NCBI GenBank assembly: GCA_007116865.1
Contig: SKHR01000031.1
Coordinates: 1 to 15,096, forward strand
Length of the DNA: 15,096 nt
Direction of reading: 5' to 3'
From: Marinospirillum sp.
GTDB lineage: Bacteria; Pseudomonadota; Gammaproteobacteria; Pseudomonadales; Halomonadaceae
A program made the position numbers and the translations under genes. Below are positions 7,362-14,771 of the stretch, piece after piece (positions within the stretch are counted from its first letter, which is position 1; every line of letters starts with the position of its first letter). Below the pieces are notes generated by a model. That model had not been told where the DNA came from, made no database searches, and saw only the letters and a program-made list of their open reading frames with translations.

Positions 7362-7723
7362 GCGAAAGCCGGCCTGTAAGCCGGGTTCTGTCGTGAACAG
7401 TCATTCCTCTAGGCCCTGAATTACTCCAAGGCTCAAGCAACCTACCCGAACCCAGCGCGGACCACGCCTCAGGGTTCCTATTTGGTCTTGCTCCGAGTGG
7501 GGTTTACCCTGCCACGGCGTGTTACCACCCGTGCGGTGCGCTCTTACCGCACCTTTTCACCCTTACCTGATCTGACATCCGAAGAGGCCAGCCATCGGCG
7601 GTTTGTTTTCTGCGGCACTTTCCGTAGACTCACGTCCCCCAGGCATTACCTGGCACTCTGTCCTGCGGAGCCCGGACTTTCCTCCCCCGCCGAAGCGGCA
7701 GCGACTGTCCAGCCGACTTTCGC
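7362..7723 (-). ncRNA. rnpB: RNase P RNA, bacterial type A
   Basis: This is the catalytic RNA of RNase P, which trims the 5' leader of tRNA precursors together with the RnpA protein. On the minus strand it carries the near-invariant P4 core GAGGAAAGTCCGGGCTC at 7684-7668 and the distal core segment AGAGGAATGACTGTTC at 7410-7395, then ACAGAACCCGGCTTA. The 5' end (GCGAAAGTCGGC, from 7723) can pair with the 3' end (GCCGGCTTTCGC, to 7362) to close helix P1, which fixes the ends to within a few bases. At about 360 nt it has normal length. It lies between rsmI and rsmH and accounts for the only long gap between protein genes in this part of the window. Confidence 0.97.
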
Positions 7724-7729
7724 AGCGAA

Positions 7730-7758
7730 AGGATACTGACAAAGTGCGGTGATCTCAA
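7730..7758 (-). promoter_or_regulatory. Sigma-70 promoter of rnpB
   Basis: On the minus strand TTGAGA (5 of 6 matches to the -35) at 7758-7753 and TATCCT (4 of 6 matches to the -10) at 7735-7730 are separated by exactly 17 bp. The predicted start falls 7-9 bases downstream, at the 5' end inferred from helix P1 pairing. The -35 overlaps the stop codon of rsmI (7757-7755). Confidence 0.7.
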
Positions 7759-8627
7759 GCGTCCTGCGCTTGGCGGCGCGCCAATCCATGCGCGTAGAGA
7801 TCTTTCTTGCGCACCCCGGTCATACGTGCCACCAGCGCACTGGCTGCAGACAGACCCATGGATTCATCCAGTGCTTCCAGCCAGCGACAGGCTTCCAGCC
7901 AGGTGGTTTCTTCGGCTTCGCCTGAATAGCCCTCGATCAAGACCACCATTTCCCCTTTTTGCTGATTGGCGTCTTCGATGACACACTGGATCAACTCACC
8001 TAACGGAAGGGTCAAAAAGGTTTCAAACTGTTTGGTCAACTCTCTGGCTAAACAGGCGCTACGCTGGTGGCCCAATTGATCTGCCATGTCTTGCAGGCTT
8101 TCCACAATACGATGTGGGGACTCATAAAAAATCAGTGTGCCCTTTTGTCGCTGCAAGGCCTGTAAAGCCTGTTTACGTGACCCCGATCGGGCAGGTAAAA
8201 AGCCGACAAAATAAAAACGGTCACTCGGCAGGCCTGAGGCCGACAAGGCAGTGATCAGGGCGCAAGCCCCGGGGATGGGGGTCACGGTCAATCCGGCGGC
8301 ACGCACCTGAGAGACCAGCACATAACCAGGATCAGAAATCAGAGGGGTTCCGGCATCCGAGATCAAGGCGATGTCCTGCCCCTGCAACAGACGCTGAATC
8401 AATTCATTCGCTTTATGAGCCTCGTTATGCTCATGCAGAGCCATCAAAGGCTTGCGTATGCCGTGTGCATCAAGCAAGCGGGCGCTGTGACGTGTATCCT
8501 CAGCGGCGATCAGGTCCACCTGCTGCAAAAGATCGCGGGCTCGCAGGGTTAAATCACTGAGATGACCGATGGGCGTCGCAACCACATACAAGACACCGTT
8601 TTTTTTGCTATGCTGTGGGCTTTGCAT
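7755..8627 (-). CDS. rsmI: RsmI, 16S rRNA C1402 2'-O-methyltransferase
   Basis: RsmI methylates the 2'-hydroxyl of C1402 in 16S rRNA, complementing the N4-methylation by RsmH. The 290-residue protein belongs to the tetrapyrrole methylase-like fold: YVVATPIGHLSDLTLRA at 14-30, AEDTRHS at 42-48, SDAGTPLISDPG at 90-101, PGACA at 119-123, GLPSDRF at 132-138 and YESPHRI at 168-174. The C-terminal part has the extension typical of RsmI. It starts at ATG 8627, 51 bases from the divergent lpoA start, and its stop codon lies inside the rnpB promoter. The two C1402 methylases thus flank rnpB on the same strand. Confidence 0.97.
   Translation of the reverse strand: MQSPQHSKKNGVLYVVATPIGHLSDLTLRARDLLQQVDLIAAEDTRHSARLLDAHGIRKPLMALHEHNEAHKANELIQRLLQGQDIALISDAGTPLISDPGYVLVSQVRAAGLTVTPIPGACALITALSASGLPSDRFYFVGFLPARSGSRKQALQALQRQKGTLIFYESPHRIVESLQDMADQLGHQRSACLARELTKQFETFLTLPLGELIQCVIEDANQQKGEMVVLIEGYSGEAEETTWLEACRWLEALDESMGLSAASALVARMTGVRKKDLYAHGLARRQAQDA
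8606..8614 (+). promoter_or_regulatory. Possible extended -10 promoter for lpoA
   Basis: TGCTATGCT fits the extended -10 pattern TGnTATnnT and lies about 65 bases upstream of lpoA, inside the first codons of rsmI on the other strand. No convincing -35 is visible. This is a weak candidate; the intergenic 8628-8678 shows nothing better for either gene. Confidence 0.25.
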
Positions 8628-8678
8628 CCGCTTCTATTTCACTCGGCTGACTGCTGGACTTAATGAAGGGTAAAACGC

Positions 8679-10526
8679 GTGCACAAGCATTGGTTCACTG
8701 GCCGCCTGGCTGGCATTTTGATCCTCCTACTCATGGTGGTCGGCTGTGCAAGCACACCGACGCCTCAGGATGATGACTGGGTCCCTGTTCTGACTCGGGA
8801 CACCCACGCAGATCCTCGGGTTGAGGCGCAACTCCAACGCCTCGACACCGCCTACATCTTAGCACAGCAGTCGCGTTATCAAGACAGTTTGCAGGTCATT
8901 CGCAGCCTCAACATGAATCGCCTGCCTGTCGAAGAACGCTGGTTAGCCCTTGAACTGGCGGCCAACAACGCCCTCGCTTTACAGGATGGCCGCTTAGCGC
9001 TGCAAATGATCGAGGAACTCGGCCAGTATCTGCCTGAAATCAGTCTGTTTCAGCAATATCGTCTTAACGGCCTCAAAGCCGATGCCTTGATACTGACTGG
9101 ACAACTGGAGTCAGCCGCTTTGTTTCGTTATCAGCAAACGCTGGTGGCCCCCACTGAAGAAACGCTGACCCACAGCACGGAAGGCTTGTGGAAAGACCTG
9201 CTCCAGTTGAACAGTGAACAGCTTTGGAATCTACTGATGCAACCTAGCCCCGTACCTCTTCGAGGCTGGGTTGAACTGGCGCAGGTTCACCTGCAATCCA
9301 CTCGGAATCTTGATCAAACCCTAGATCTGGTCGAAGCCTGGCAACACCGCTGGCCACAACACCCTGCAGCCTTGGCGCTCCCTCATGAAATTCAGCAGCT
9401 GTTGCAAATCAGCCAGCACCAGGTTGCACACATTGGCATATTTTTACCTGCCTCCGGCCCCCTGGCCGAAGCCGCGCAGGTTTTACGTGATGCCATCATG
9501 GCACAACATCTGACTCAGCGATCTCAGGGTCAAGCTGTTCCGCGCCTGACCTTCTATGATACTCAGTCAGCCAGCCTGGACGAGCTTTACCGCTCGGCTG
9601 TTGCAGCAGGTGTGGAAGTAGTGATTGGCCCTCTGGCCAAAGCACGAGTGGATTTGCTGGAACAGCGCCGCCGACTGCCCCTACCCACGTTAGCGCTCAA
9701 CTATGGCAATCAAGACAGACCTAACAATCGGGATTTATTTCAGTTTGGTTTGAGTGCAGAAAATGAAGCTGAGCAGGCAGCAATCAAAGCCTGGCAGAGT
9801 GGTTTTCGCCGTGCCCTGGTACTCACACCAGAGAGCGACTGGGGAAGCCGAGTGGAAAGACGCTTCATTCAAGCCTGGGAAGCCCAAGGCGGAGAGGTGG
9901 TATTGGCCGGACAGTTTGGTCGCACTCAAAACCTGGATCAAACCCTGCGCCAATTGCTAGAGGTCAACCAAAGCCAGTCTCGGCACCAGCGCTTGACCCG
10001 TCTACTTGGGCAGCGACCCAACTTTGTTGCTCATCCACGTCAGGATGCTGACTTTCTGTTTCTACACGCAGAAGCCAGCAGCGCCCGCCAAGTCAAACCC
10101 GGATTGAGCTTCTTGCTGGCCTCATCTCTGCCGGTGGTTGCCACTTCTTCCGTTTACACCGGCAGGGCACAACCCAGCCTTGATAGAGACATGAATGGCC
10201 TGGTTTTCTGTGATATCCCCTGGTACCTTGAAAGTGGTGACCACCCACTGCGCAACCAAATCCGCGAGCTATGGCCAGAGCATCAGGAACGCTACGGACG
10301 CCTTTACGCCATGGGGCTGGATGCTTACCTGCTGGCTCAGCGCTTGCCCCTGTTTGAACACCTGCCCGATGCCCGGATTGAAGGCCATACCGGACGCCTG
10401 AGCCAGACACACGGACGTTTCCAACGCGGTCTTCACTGGGCTGAGTTCAGAAGTGGCCGTGCAATACCTTTTGATGGTCCCGTCGAAGCCAACCCAACCT
10501 TGGTTGAAGCCCCATTCGGTGATTAA
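8679..10526 (+). CDS. lpoA: LpoA, outer-membrane lipoprotein activator of PBP1A
   Basis: LpoA is anchored in the outer membrane and reaches through the periplasm to stimulate the bifunctional peptidoglycan synthase PBP1A. The 615-residue product begins with a lipoprotein signal peptide: basic start, hydrophobic core, lipobox VVGC with the lipidated Cys at 23, and Ala at +2, which fits outer-membrane sorting. An N-terminal helical, TPR-like part (about 30-240) is followed by a periplasmic-binding-protein-like domain that opens around AHIGIFLPASGPLAEAAQ. The GTG start at 8679 is preceded by GAAGGG 8 bases upstream and is needed to keep the signal peptide. It heads a run with yraN and diaA, as in Enterobacteria and Pseudomonas. 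Confidence 0.94.
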   Translation: MHKHWFTGRLAGILILLLMVVGCASTPTPQDDDWVPVLTRDTHADPRVEAQLQRLDTAYILAQQSRYQDSLQVIRSLNMNRLPVEERWLALELAANNALALQDGRLALQMIEELGQYLPEISLFQQYRLNGLKADALILTGQLESAALFRYQQTLVAPTEETLTHSTEGLWKDLLQLNSEQLWNLLMQPSPVPLRGWVELAQVHLQSTRNLDQTLDLVEAWQHRWPQHPAALALPHEIQQLLQISQHQVAHIGIFLPASGPLAEAAQVLRDAIMAQHLTQRSQGQAVPRLTFYDTQSASLDELYRSAVAAGVEVVIGPLAKARVDLLEQRRRLPLPTLALNYGNQDRPNNRDLFQFGLSAENEAEQAAIKAWQSGFRRALVLTPESDWGSRVERRFIQAWEAQGGEVVLAGQFGRTQNLDQTLRQLLEVNQSQSRHQRLTRLLGQRPNFVAHPRQDADFLFLHAEASSARQVKPGLSFLLASSLPVVATSSVYTGRAQPSLDRDMNGLVFCDIPWYLESGDHPLRNQIRELWPEHQERYGRLYAMGLDAYLLAQRLPLFEHLPDARIEGHTGRLSQTHGRFQRGLHWAEFRSGRAIPFDGPVEANPTLVEAPFGD

Positions 10527-10549
10527 CCCAACTTCTCTGGAGGTCAAGG

Positions 10550-10924
10550 ATGACCCAGGCACCACACCTGCAAAGTGGAGAGGCTGCAGAACATCTCGCC
10601 TGTGAGCATTTACAGCAACAAGGACTGCAACTGATCCAGCGTCAGTATCGGCGTAAAACCGGCGAAATAGATTTGATCATGCGCGATCAACAGACCCTGG
10701 TTTTTGTCGAAGTGCGTTTTCGAGCAAAATCAACCTTTGGCGGCGCTCTGGCCAGCATCAATCCGGCCAAACAGAAGAAGTTATGGCGCACCGCCATGTT
10801 ATACTTGCAACGTTATAAACAACCGCCGGCCTGCCGTTTTGATGTGGTCACCATCACACAAAGCGCGAGCGGGCAGTCAATTTTTCAACAGTGGATTCCC
10901 AATGCCTTTCAGGGTGACTTATGA
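10550..10924 (+). CDS. yraN: YraN, UPF0102 nuclease-like protein
   Basis: This is a small (124-residue) member of the UPF0102/YraN family, which has a restriction-endonuclease-like fold; a clear cellular role is not established as far as I know. The diagnostic motifs are GEIDLI at 38-43 and FVEVRFR at 52-58, giving an E..D...E.R pattern (E39, D41, E54, R56) in the place of a PD-(D/E)xK-type active site. Family members carry Lys or Arg at the last position. A good ribosome site (GGAGGTCAAGG) precedes the ATG. The gene lies 23 bases after lpoA and overlaps diaA by 4 bases (ATGA). Confidence 0.95.
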   Translation: MTQAPHLQSGEAAEHLACEHLQQQGLQLIQRQYRRKTGEIDLIMRDQQTLVFVEVRFRAKSTFGGALASINPAKQKKLWRTAMLYLQRYKQPPACRFDVVTITQSASGQSIFQQWIPNAFQGDL

Positions 10925-11517
10925 ATTTTATTGAGCGCATCACACAACATTTTCACGCCAGCATTGATACCAAGGTCGAGGCAATGGAAGTCCTGCCAGA
11001 AGTGATCCAGCTGGCCAGCCAGATGATGGTTCAAACCCTGCTCAGTGACGGCAAGATTTTAAGTTGTGGCAATGGTGGTTCGGCGGGTGATGCGCAGCAT
11101 TTTTCTTCAGAAATGCTCAATCGTTTTGAGCGTGAACGACCTGGCCTGCCAGCTTTAGCACTCAGCACGGATACCTCAACACTGACCTCGATTGCCAACG
11201 ACTATTCCTATAATGAGGTTTTCTCCAAACAAGTGCGCGCGCTCGGTCAGCCTGGTGATACCCTGCTGGCAATTTCGACCAGCGGCAACTCTAACAACGT
11301 GCTGCAAGCCATCAAAGCGGCGCATGAGCGTGGTATGAAAGTCGTTGCCCTGACTGGCAAAGATGGCGGCAACATGGCCGCTTTATTGACTGCAGATGAC
11401 TGTGAAATCCGCGTTCCCAGCCCTGTCACCGCACGAATTCAGGAAGTGCACCTGCTGGTGATACACTGCCTGTGCGATCTGATTGATGAGCAGTTATTTG
11501 GTGGTGGCGGCCATTGA
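10921..11517 (+). CDS. diaA: DiaA-like SIS-domain protein (DnaA initiator-associating / phosphoheptose isomerase family)
   Basis: The 198-residue protein is one SIS domain: GNGGSAGDAQHF at 50-61 and STSGNS at 119-124 form the phosphosugar-binding loops, with family similarity along the whole length. In E. coli the protein at this location, DiaA, binds DnaA and promotes timely replication initiation; its paralogue GmhA makes heptose phosphate. The gene order lpoA-yraN-diaA favours DiaA, but the sequence alone does not fully exclude a GmhA-type isomerase. The start overlaps the yraN stop (ATGA), with AGGGTGA upstream. The reading frame ends in a Gly-rich tail whose codons form part of a hairpin. 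In relatives dolP (yraP) usually follows; here it does not. Confidence 0.9.
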   Translation: MNFIERITQHFHASIDTKVEAMEVLPEVIQLASQMMVQTLLSDGKILSCGNGGSAGDAQHFSSEMLNRFERERPGLPALALSTDTSTLTSIANDYSYNEVFSKQVRALGQPGDTLLAISTSGNSNNVLQAIKAAHERGMKVVALTGKDGGNMAALLTADDCEIRVPSPVTARIQEVHLLVIHCLCDLIDEQLFGGGGH

Positions 11518-11526
11518 GCCGCCGCC
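11503..11526 (+). other. Strong GC-rich hairpin spanning the diaA stop codon
   Basis: GGTGGCGGC (11503-11511) pairs with GCCGCCGCC (11518-11526) over 9 bp with one G-T wobble, leaving a CATTGA loop that contains the diaA stop codon. There is no T tract, so it may protect the 3' end of the mRNA rather than terminate it. Confidence 0.5.
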
Positions 11527-11539
11527 CAGTACTGCGATA

Positions 11540-11561
11540 ACCCGCTTACCGGGTATTATTT
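11540..11561. terminator. Weak terminator candidate between diaA and sspB
   Basis: ACCCG, a CTTAC loop and CGGGT form a 5 bp stem at 11540-11554, followed on the plus strand by ATTATTT. It lies in the 38-base gap between the convergent diaA and sspB. The stem is short and the T stretch interrupted, so it is only a candidate; together with the preceding hairpin it is the best stop signal here. Confidence 0.35.
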
Positions 11562-11984
11562 GATCACCTTAAGGTGGCTTGCTGGCCCTGAACCGGCTGT
11601 GGTGTTGTCCTGACTGGTCGGTGTTTCTTCCTGCTCTGCTTCACTCTCTGAACCCATCATCGGTTTCAGCTCAGGCACTTGCGTCAACGCCATTCCCGCA
11701 CTGTTTTCACGCGCATAAATGGCCAGTACCGCTTCGCTAGGAATAAAAATCTGACGCGACACACCACCAAAACGTGCACTGAAACTCAGGCCTTGTTCAT
11801 CCATCAATAAACCAGAGGTTGCACCGGGCGAGATATTCAGTACCAGCTGCCCCTCCTGGGACAGGTGCACAGGAGCATCCACACCAGGACAGTTCACATC
11901 AACGACCAGGTGTGGTGTCAGATCGTTATCAACCAACCACTGATACAAGCCTTGCAACAAGTAAGGACGACTAGACCGAGCCAT
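11556..11984 (-). CDS. sspB: SspB, ClpXP protease adaptor
   Basis: SspB binds ssrA-tagged and some other substrates and hands them to ClpXP for degradation. The N-terminal two thirds is the conserved substrate-binding domain (RPYLLQGLYQWLVDN near the start, LTPHLVVDV, FGGVSRQIFIP, AIYAREN). A short acidic, flexible linker follows, then the C-terminal LKVIK, which matches the ClpX-docking tail of E. coli SspB. I chose ATG 11984 (142 residues): AAGG lies 9 bases upstream and the family starts there; GTG 11993 would add three residues. It follows sspA after 11 bases and is probably cotranscribed. Its linker is shorter than in E. coli as I recall it, giving a smaller protein. Confidence 0.95.
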   Translation of the reverse strand: MARSSRPYLLQGLYQWLVDNDLTPHLVVDVNCPGVDAPVHLSQEGQLVLNISPGATSGLLMDEQGLSFSARFGGVSRQIFIPSEAVLAIYARENSAGMALTQVPELKPMMGSESEAEQEETPTSQDNTTAGSGPASHLKVIK

Positions 11985-11995
11985 ACTGCCCACCC

Positions 11996-12622
11996 TTAGT
12001 TGCGCATTTCGCGCTCTGCTTCTGACAGGCTCAGCTGAAAACCATCGCGCTCAAAACAGCGTTCCATGTAATCCAGCAAAGGCTCCACCTGCTTTTCAGG
12101 CAACTCTATGCCATACGCAGGCAAGCGCCACAAAATTGGCAATACACAGCAATCAACCAAACTGAATTCATCACTCATAAAGAAAGGGCGATCTGCAAAA
12201 ATCGGTGCCACACCGATCAGACTCTCACGCAGTTCTTTACGCGCTTTATCGGCCTTCTTGCCTTCTGCCGTGTCCAGCACATCAGCAAGCGGGCTCCACT
12301 CTTTCTCAATCCGGTGCACCCACAAACGACTTTGCGCACGGGCTACAGGATAGACAGGCAAAAGCGGAGGATGAGGAAAGCGCTCATCCAGGTACTCCAT
12401 CATCACCTTGGACTCATAAAGCACCAGGTCACGATCAAGCAATGTCGGCAAGCTGTTGTAGGGGTTCAGGTCAGCCAGTTCTTCAGGCTTGTTTGCCGGA
12501 TTAATATCCAACAGATCGACTGTGACACCTTTTTCAGCCAGAACGATTCGGACCCGATGACTGTAGTGGTTTTCACCGTCAGAAAAAAAGGTCATGGAAG
12601 AACGCTTGGTCACAACGCCCAT
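11996..12622 (-). CDS. sspA: SspA, stringent starvation protein A (GST-fold, RNA polymerase associated)
   Basis: SspA associates with RNA polymerase and alters promoter choice in starvation, acid stress and virulence in gammaproteobacteria. It has a glutathione-transferase fold but no known transferase activity. The 208-residue product shows the family signatures YSHRVRIVLAEKGV (20-33), NPYNSLPTLLDRDL, YESKVMMEYLDERFPHPPLLP and a C-terminal half with SLVDCCVLPILWRLP. The surface PHP motif at 83-85, reported to matter for SspA function in E. coli, is kept. The frame is open further upstream to 12721, but that part covers intergenic hairpins; ATG 12622 has GAGG upstream and matches family starts. 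It lies between petC and sspB. Confidence 0.96.
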   Translation of the reverse strand: MGVVTKRSSMTFFSDGENHYSHRVRIVLAEKGVTVDLLDINPANKPEELADLNPYNSLPTLLDRDLVLYESKVMMEYLDERFPHPPLLPVYPVARAQSRLWVHRIEKEWSPLADVLDTAEGKKADKARKELRESLIGVAPIFADRPFFMSDEFSLVDCCVLPILWRLPAYGIELPEKQVEPLLDYMERCFERDGFQLSLSEAEREMRN

Positions 12623-12671
12623 GGAATTATCCTCATTCAGTTGGGCCGACGGGTGGTCAGCCTGAACAGCA

Positions 12672-12699
12672 GAAAGCGTGCGGATCAGCGCACGCTTTC
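12672..12699 (-). other. Strong intergenic hairpin upstream of sspA (second of two)
   Basis: GAAAGCGTGCG and its exact complement CGCACGCTTTC form an 11 bp stem around a 6-base loop. On the minus strand the 3' flank is TGCTGTT, not a T tract, so it is not a classic terminator. It lies 50 bases before the sspA start and follows a second hairpin at 12709-12735. It may attenuate transcription or mark an RNA processing site that sets sspAB apart from petABC. Confidence 0.6.
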
Positions 12700-12708
12700 C
12701 GAGTTGCC

Positions 12709-12735
12709 GTGCCGAAAGCATCGAGCTTTCGGCAC
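12709..12735 (-). other. Strong intergenic hairpin just after petC (first of two)
   Basis: GTGCCGAAAGC (12709-12719) pairs exactly with GCTTTCGGCAC (12725-12735), giving 11 bp with a 5-base loop. It starts 12 bases after the petC stop on the minus strand and has no T tract. It shares GAAAGC/GCTTTC with the hairpin at 12672-12699, so alternative pairings between the two are possible. Confidence 0.6.
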
Positions 12736-12747
12736 ATTAAAGCAGGC

Positions 12748-13512
12748 TCAGTGTTTGATATCACGCCAGTATTCTTTCTTGAGCAGATAGCTGAAGATGA
12801 AGAATACAAAGATGAATAACAGAACCTTGGGACCTAAGCGGTCACTCTGGTACTTGCTTGGCTCACCGACGTAAACCAGGAAGTTAGTCAGATCATACAC
12901 CGCTTGATCGTATTCCGCTGGAGACAAACTGCCAGCACGAACCTGTCTGAAGCAGTCACGTGGGTTGGCCACTGTGCCTTTTAACGGATCAATGGTTCTC
13001 ACCTCAGTCGAGTTTGGATCACAAACCAGCTCATACTCACCCTGCAGGTCAATCAGTACGTGAGGCATACCGATATCCGCAAAGACGCTGTTGTTGACTC
13101 CAAACGCACGGCCTTCCTCAAGGTAATAGCCACGCAACAGGCTATACACATAGGAAGGGCCATGCAGACGAGTAATCAGACTCAGATCCGGTGGAACCGT
13201 ACCAAACCAGGCTTCTGCATCCTCAGGTGCCATTGCGATACGCATCTGATCGTTATAAGCCTGTTGTGGGCTTAAAATCAGATTTTCTTCGATCACTTCC
13301 TGAGGAATACCCAAGTCTTCCGCCGTGCGTGAAAACCGCTGATGTTCTGCCGAGTGGCAGCCCATGCAGTAGTTAACAAACAAACGTGCACCGTTATGCA
13401 AGGATTCAAAGTTATAGATATCCGGTTGCATAGGATCAAGTCTGCCAGCAGGTGCAGCCATAGCGAGGGCCGGCACCAGCGCAATAATCAATGCGAGTAG
13501 TTGCTTTTTCAT
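12748..13512 (-). CDS. petC: PetC, cytochrome c1 of the bc1 complex
   Basis: Cytochrome c1 carries electrons from the Rieske centre to soluble cytochrome c on the periplasmic side of the inner membrane. The 254-residue precursor has a cleavable Sec signal peptide (MKKQLLALIIALVPALAMA), the c-type haem site CMGCH at 49-53, PPDLS at about 107-111, a candidate Met ligand in GMPH at about M149, and a C-terminal membrane anchor (VLLFIFVFFIFSYLL) followed by a basic tail. The ATG overlaps the petB stop by 1 base (TAATG), with AAGGGTGA upstream. An open extension to 13545 lies inside petB and lacks a signal peptide, so I excluded it. The gene is expressed with petA and petB. Confidence 0.96.
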   Translation of the reverse strand: MKKQLLALIIALVPALAMAAPAGRLDPMQPDIYNFESLHNGARLFVNYCMGCHSAEHQRFSRTAEDLGIPQEVIEENLILSPQQAYNDQMRIAMAPEDAEAWFGTVPPDLSLITRLHGPSYVYSLLRGYYLEEGRAFGVNNSVFADIGMPHVLIDLQGEYELVCDPNSTEVRTIDPLKGTVANPRDCFRQVRAGSLSPAEYDQAVYDLTNFLVYVGEPSKYQSDRLGPKVLLFIFVFFIFSYLLKKEYWRDIKH

Positions 13513-14771
13513 TAGCCGGTCACCCTTTCTGGAACTGGTTTGCACTTCTCAATTCTGGTGTAAAAAGGCATCAGAATGAAGTAGAGGAAGTAGATCGCTG
13601 TAAAGATCTGCGAAAGTGTCGTCCGCAACTCCGTTCCTGGCAGCGCACCCAAAACACCCAGCACGACAAAGCTCACACAGAACAAGAACAGCGCCACTTT
13701 ACTCATCCAGCCTTTGTAGCGAATGGACTTGACTGGGCTACGATCCAACCAGGGCAACACAAACAGCACCGCGATCGCCGCACCCATGAACACCACACCC
13801 AGGAACTGAGCTTCCAAGGGCCCAATGCTAAAGGTGATTGCGCGCAGGATGGCGTAGAAGGGCGTGAAGTACCAGACAGGTGCAATGTGATCCGGTGTTT
13901 TCAGCGGGTTTGCAGGCTCAAAGTTGGGGTGTTCGATAAAGAAGCCACCCATTTCAGGGAAGTAGAACACCACAATAGAGAACACAAACAGGAAGACCGC
14001 CACACCAACGATGTCTTTCACCGTGTAGTAGGGGTGGAAAGGAATACCATCTTTTGGCACGCCATTCTCATCCAGGTTGTCCTTGATCTCAATACCGTCT
14101 GGATTGTTAGAGCCGACTTCATGCAGTGCGATGATGTGCAGTACCACCAGACCCAACAGAACGATGGGCAGTGCAACCACGTGCAGGGCAAAGAAGCGGT
14201 TCAAGGTAATGCCGGAAATCAGGTAGTCACCGCGTACCCACTGCGCCAGATCGGGCCCGATCACAGGAATCGCTGAGAACAAACCGATGATGACCTGAGC
14301 ACCCCAGTAGGACATTTGTCCCCAAGGCAGCATGTAACCCATGAAGGCTTCGGCCATCAATACCAGGTAGATCGCCATACCGAAAATCCAGATCAACTCT
14401 CTGGGCTTGCGGTAAGAGCCGTACAGCATGCCGCGCAGCATGTGCAGATACACCACCACGAAAAAGCCAGAAGCACCCGTGGTATGCATGTAGCGAATCA
14501 GCCAGCCATATTCCACATCACGCATGATGTATTCCATGGAGGCAAACGCCCCTTCCGCAGAAGGGTTGTAGCTCATGGTCAGCCAAATACCGGTCAGAAT
14601 CTGGTTGACCAGCATCAACAGGGCTAAAGAACCAAAGAAATACCAAAAGTTGAAGTTTTTAGGCGCGTAATATTTGCTGAGGTGATCTTCCCACAACTGA
14701 GTTGCTGGAAAGCGGTCATCAATCCACCGCATCAAACCTTTTTCAGCTTTTGCGCGATTCGGGTTACCCAT
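13512..14771 (-). CDS. petB: PetB, cytochrome b of the bc1 complex
   Basis: Cytochrome b is the eight-helix membrane core of ubiquinol:cytochrome c reductase and holds the low- and high-potential haems and both quinone sites. At 419 residues this is the full-length bc1 form, not the split b6/subunit IV form. Likely haem ligands are H96 and H110 in the second helix and H197 and H212 in the fourth. The Qo-site motif is PVWY at 298-301 rather than PEWY, which is known in beta- and gammaproteobacteria. The helix-four histidines are 15 apart, as I recall for Pseudomonas. It overlaps petA and petC by 1 base each, and GAGGAG precedes its ATG. Confidence 0.97.
   Translation of the reverse strand: MGNPNRAKAEKGLMRWIDDRFPATQLWEDHLSKYYAPKNFNFWYFFGSLALLMLVNQILTGIWLTMSYNPSAEGAFASMEYIMRDVEYGWLIRYMHTTGASGFFVVVYLHMLRGMLYGSYRKPRELIWIFGMAIYLVLMAEAFMGYMLPWGQMSYWGAQVIIGLFSAIPVIGPDLAQWVRGDYLISGITLNRFFALHVVALPIVLLGLVVLHIIALHEVGSNNPDGIEIKDNLDENGVPKDGIPFHPYYTVKDIVGVAVFLFVFSIVVFYFPEMGGFFIEHPNFEPANPLKTPDHIAPVWYFTPFYAILRAITFSIGPLEAQFLGVVFMGAAIAVLFVLPWLDRSPVKSIRYKGWMSKVALFLFCVSFVVLGVLGALPGTELRTTLSQIFTAIYFLYFILMPFYTRIEKCKPVPERVTG

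Noticed and set aside
7482..7739. Plus-strand open frame of 85 codons
   Set aside because: It lies opposite rnpB, a structural RNA with clear conserved cores.
12626..12631. GATAAT on the minus strand as a -10 for sspA
   Set aside because: It lies 3 bases from the sspA start codon, too close to drive a translated mRNA with the ribosome site seen there.
12623..12721. 33-codon N-terminal extension of sspA
   Set aside because: It covers intergenic hairpin DNA, while the family similarity and ribosome site point to ATG 12622.
13491..14276. Plus-strand open frame of 261 codons
   Set aside because: It is antisense to petB and rich in His and Gln, as expected opposite a membrane protein gene.
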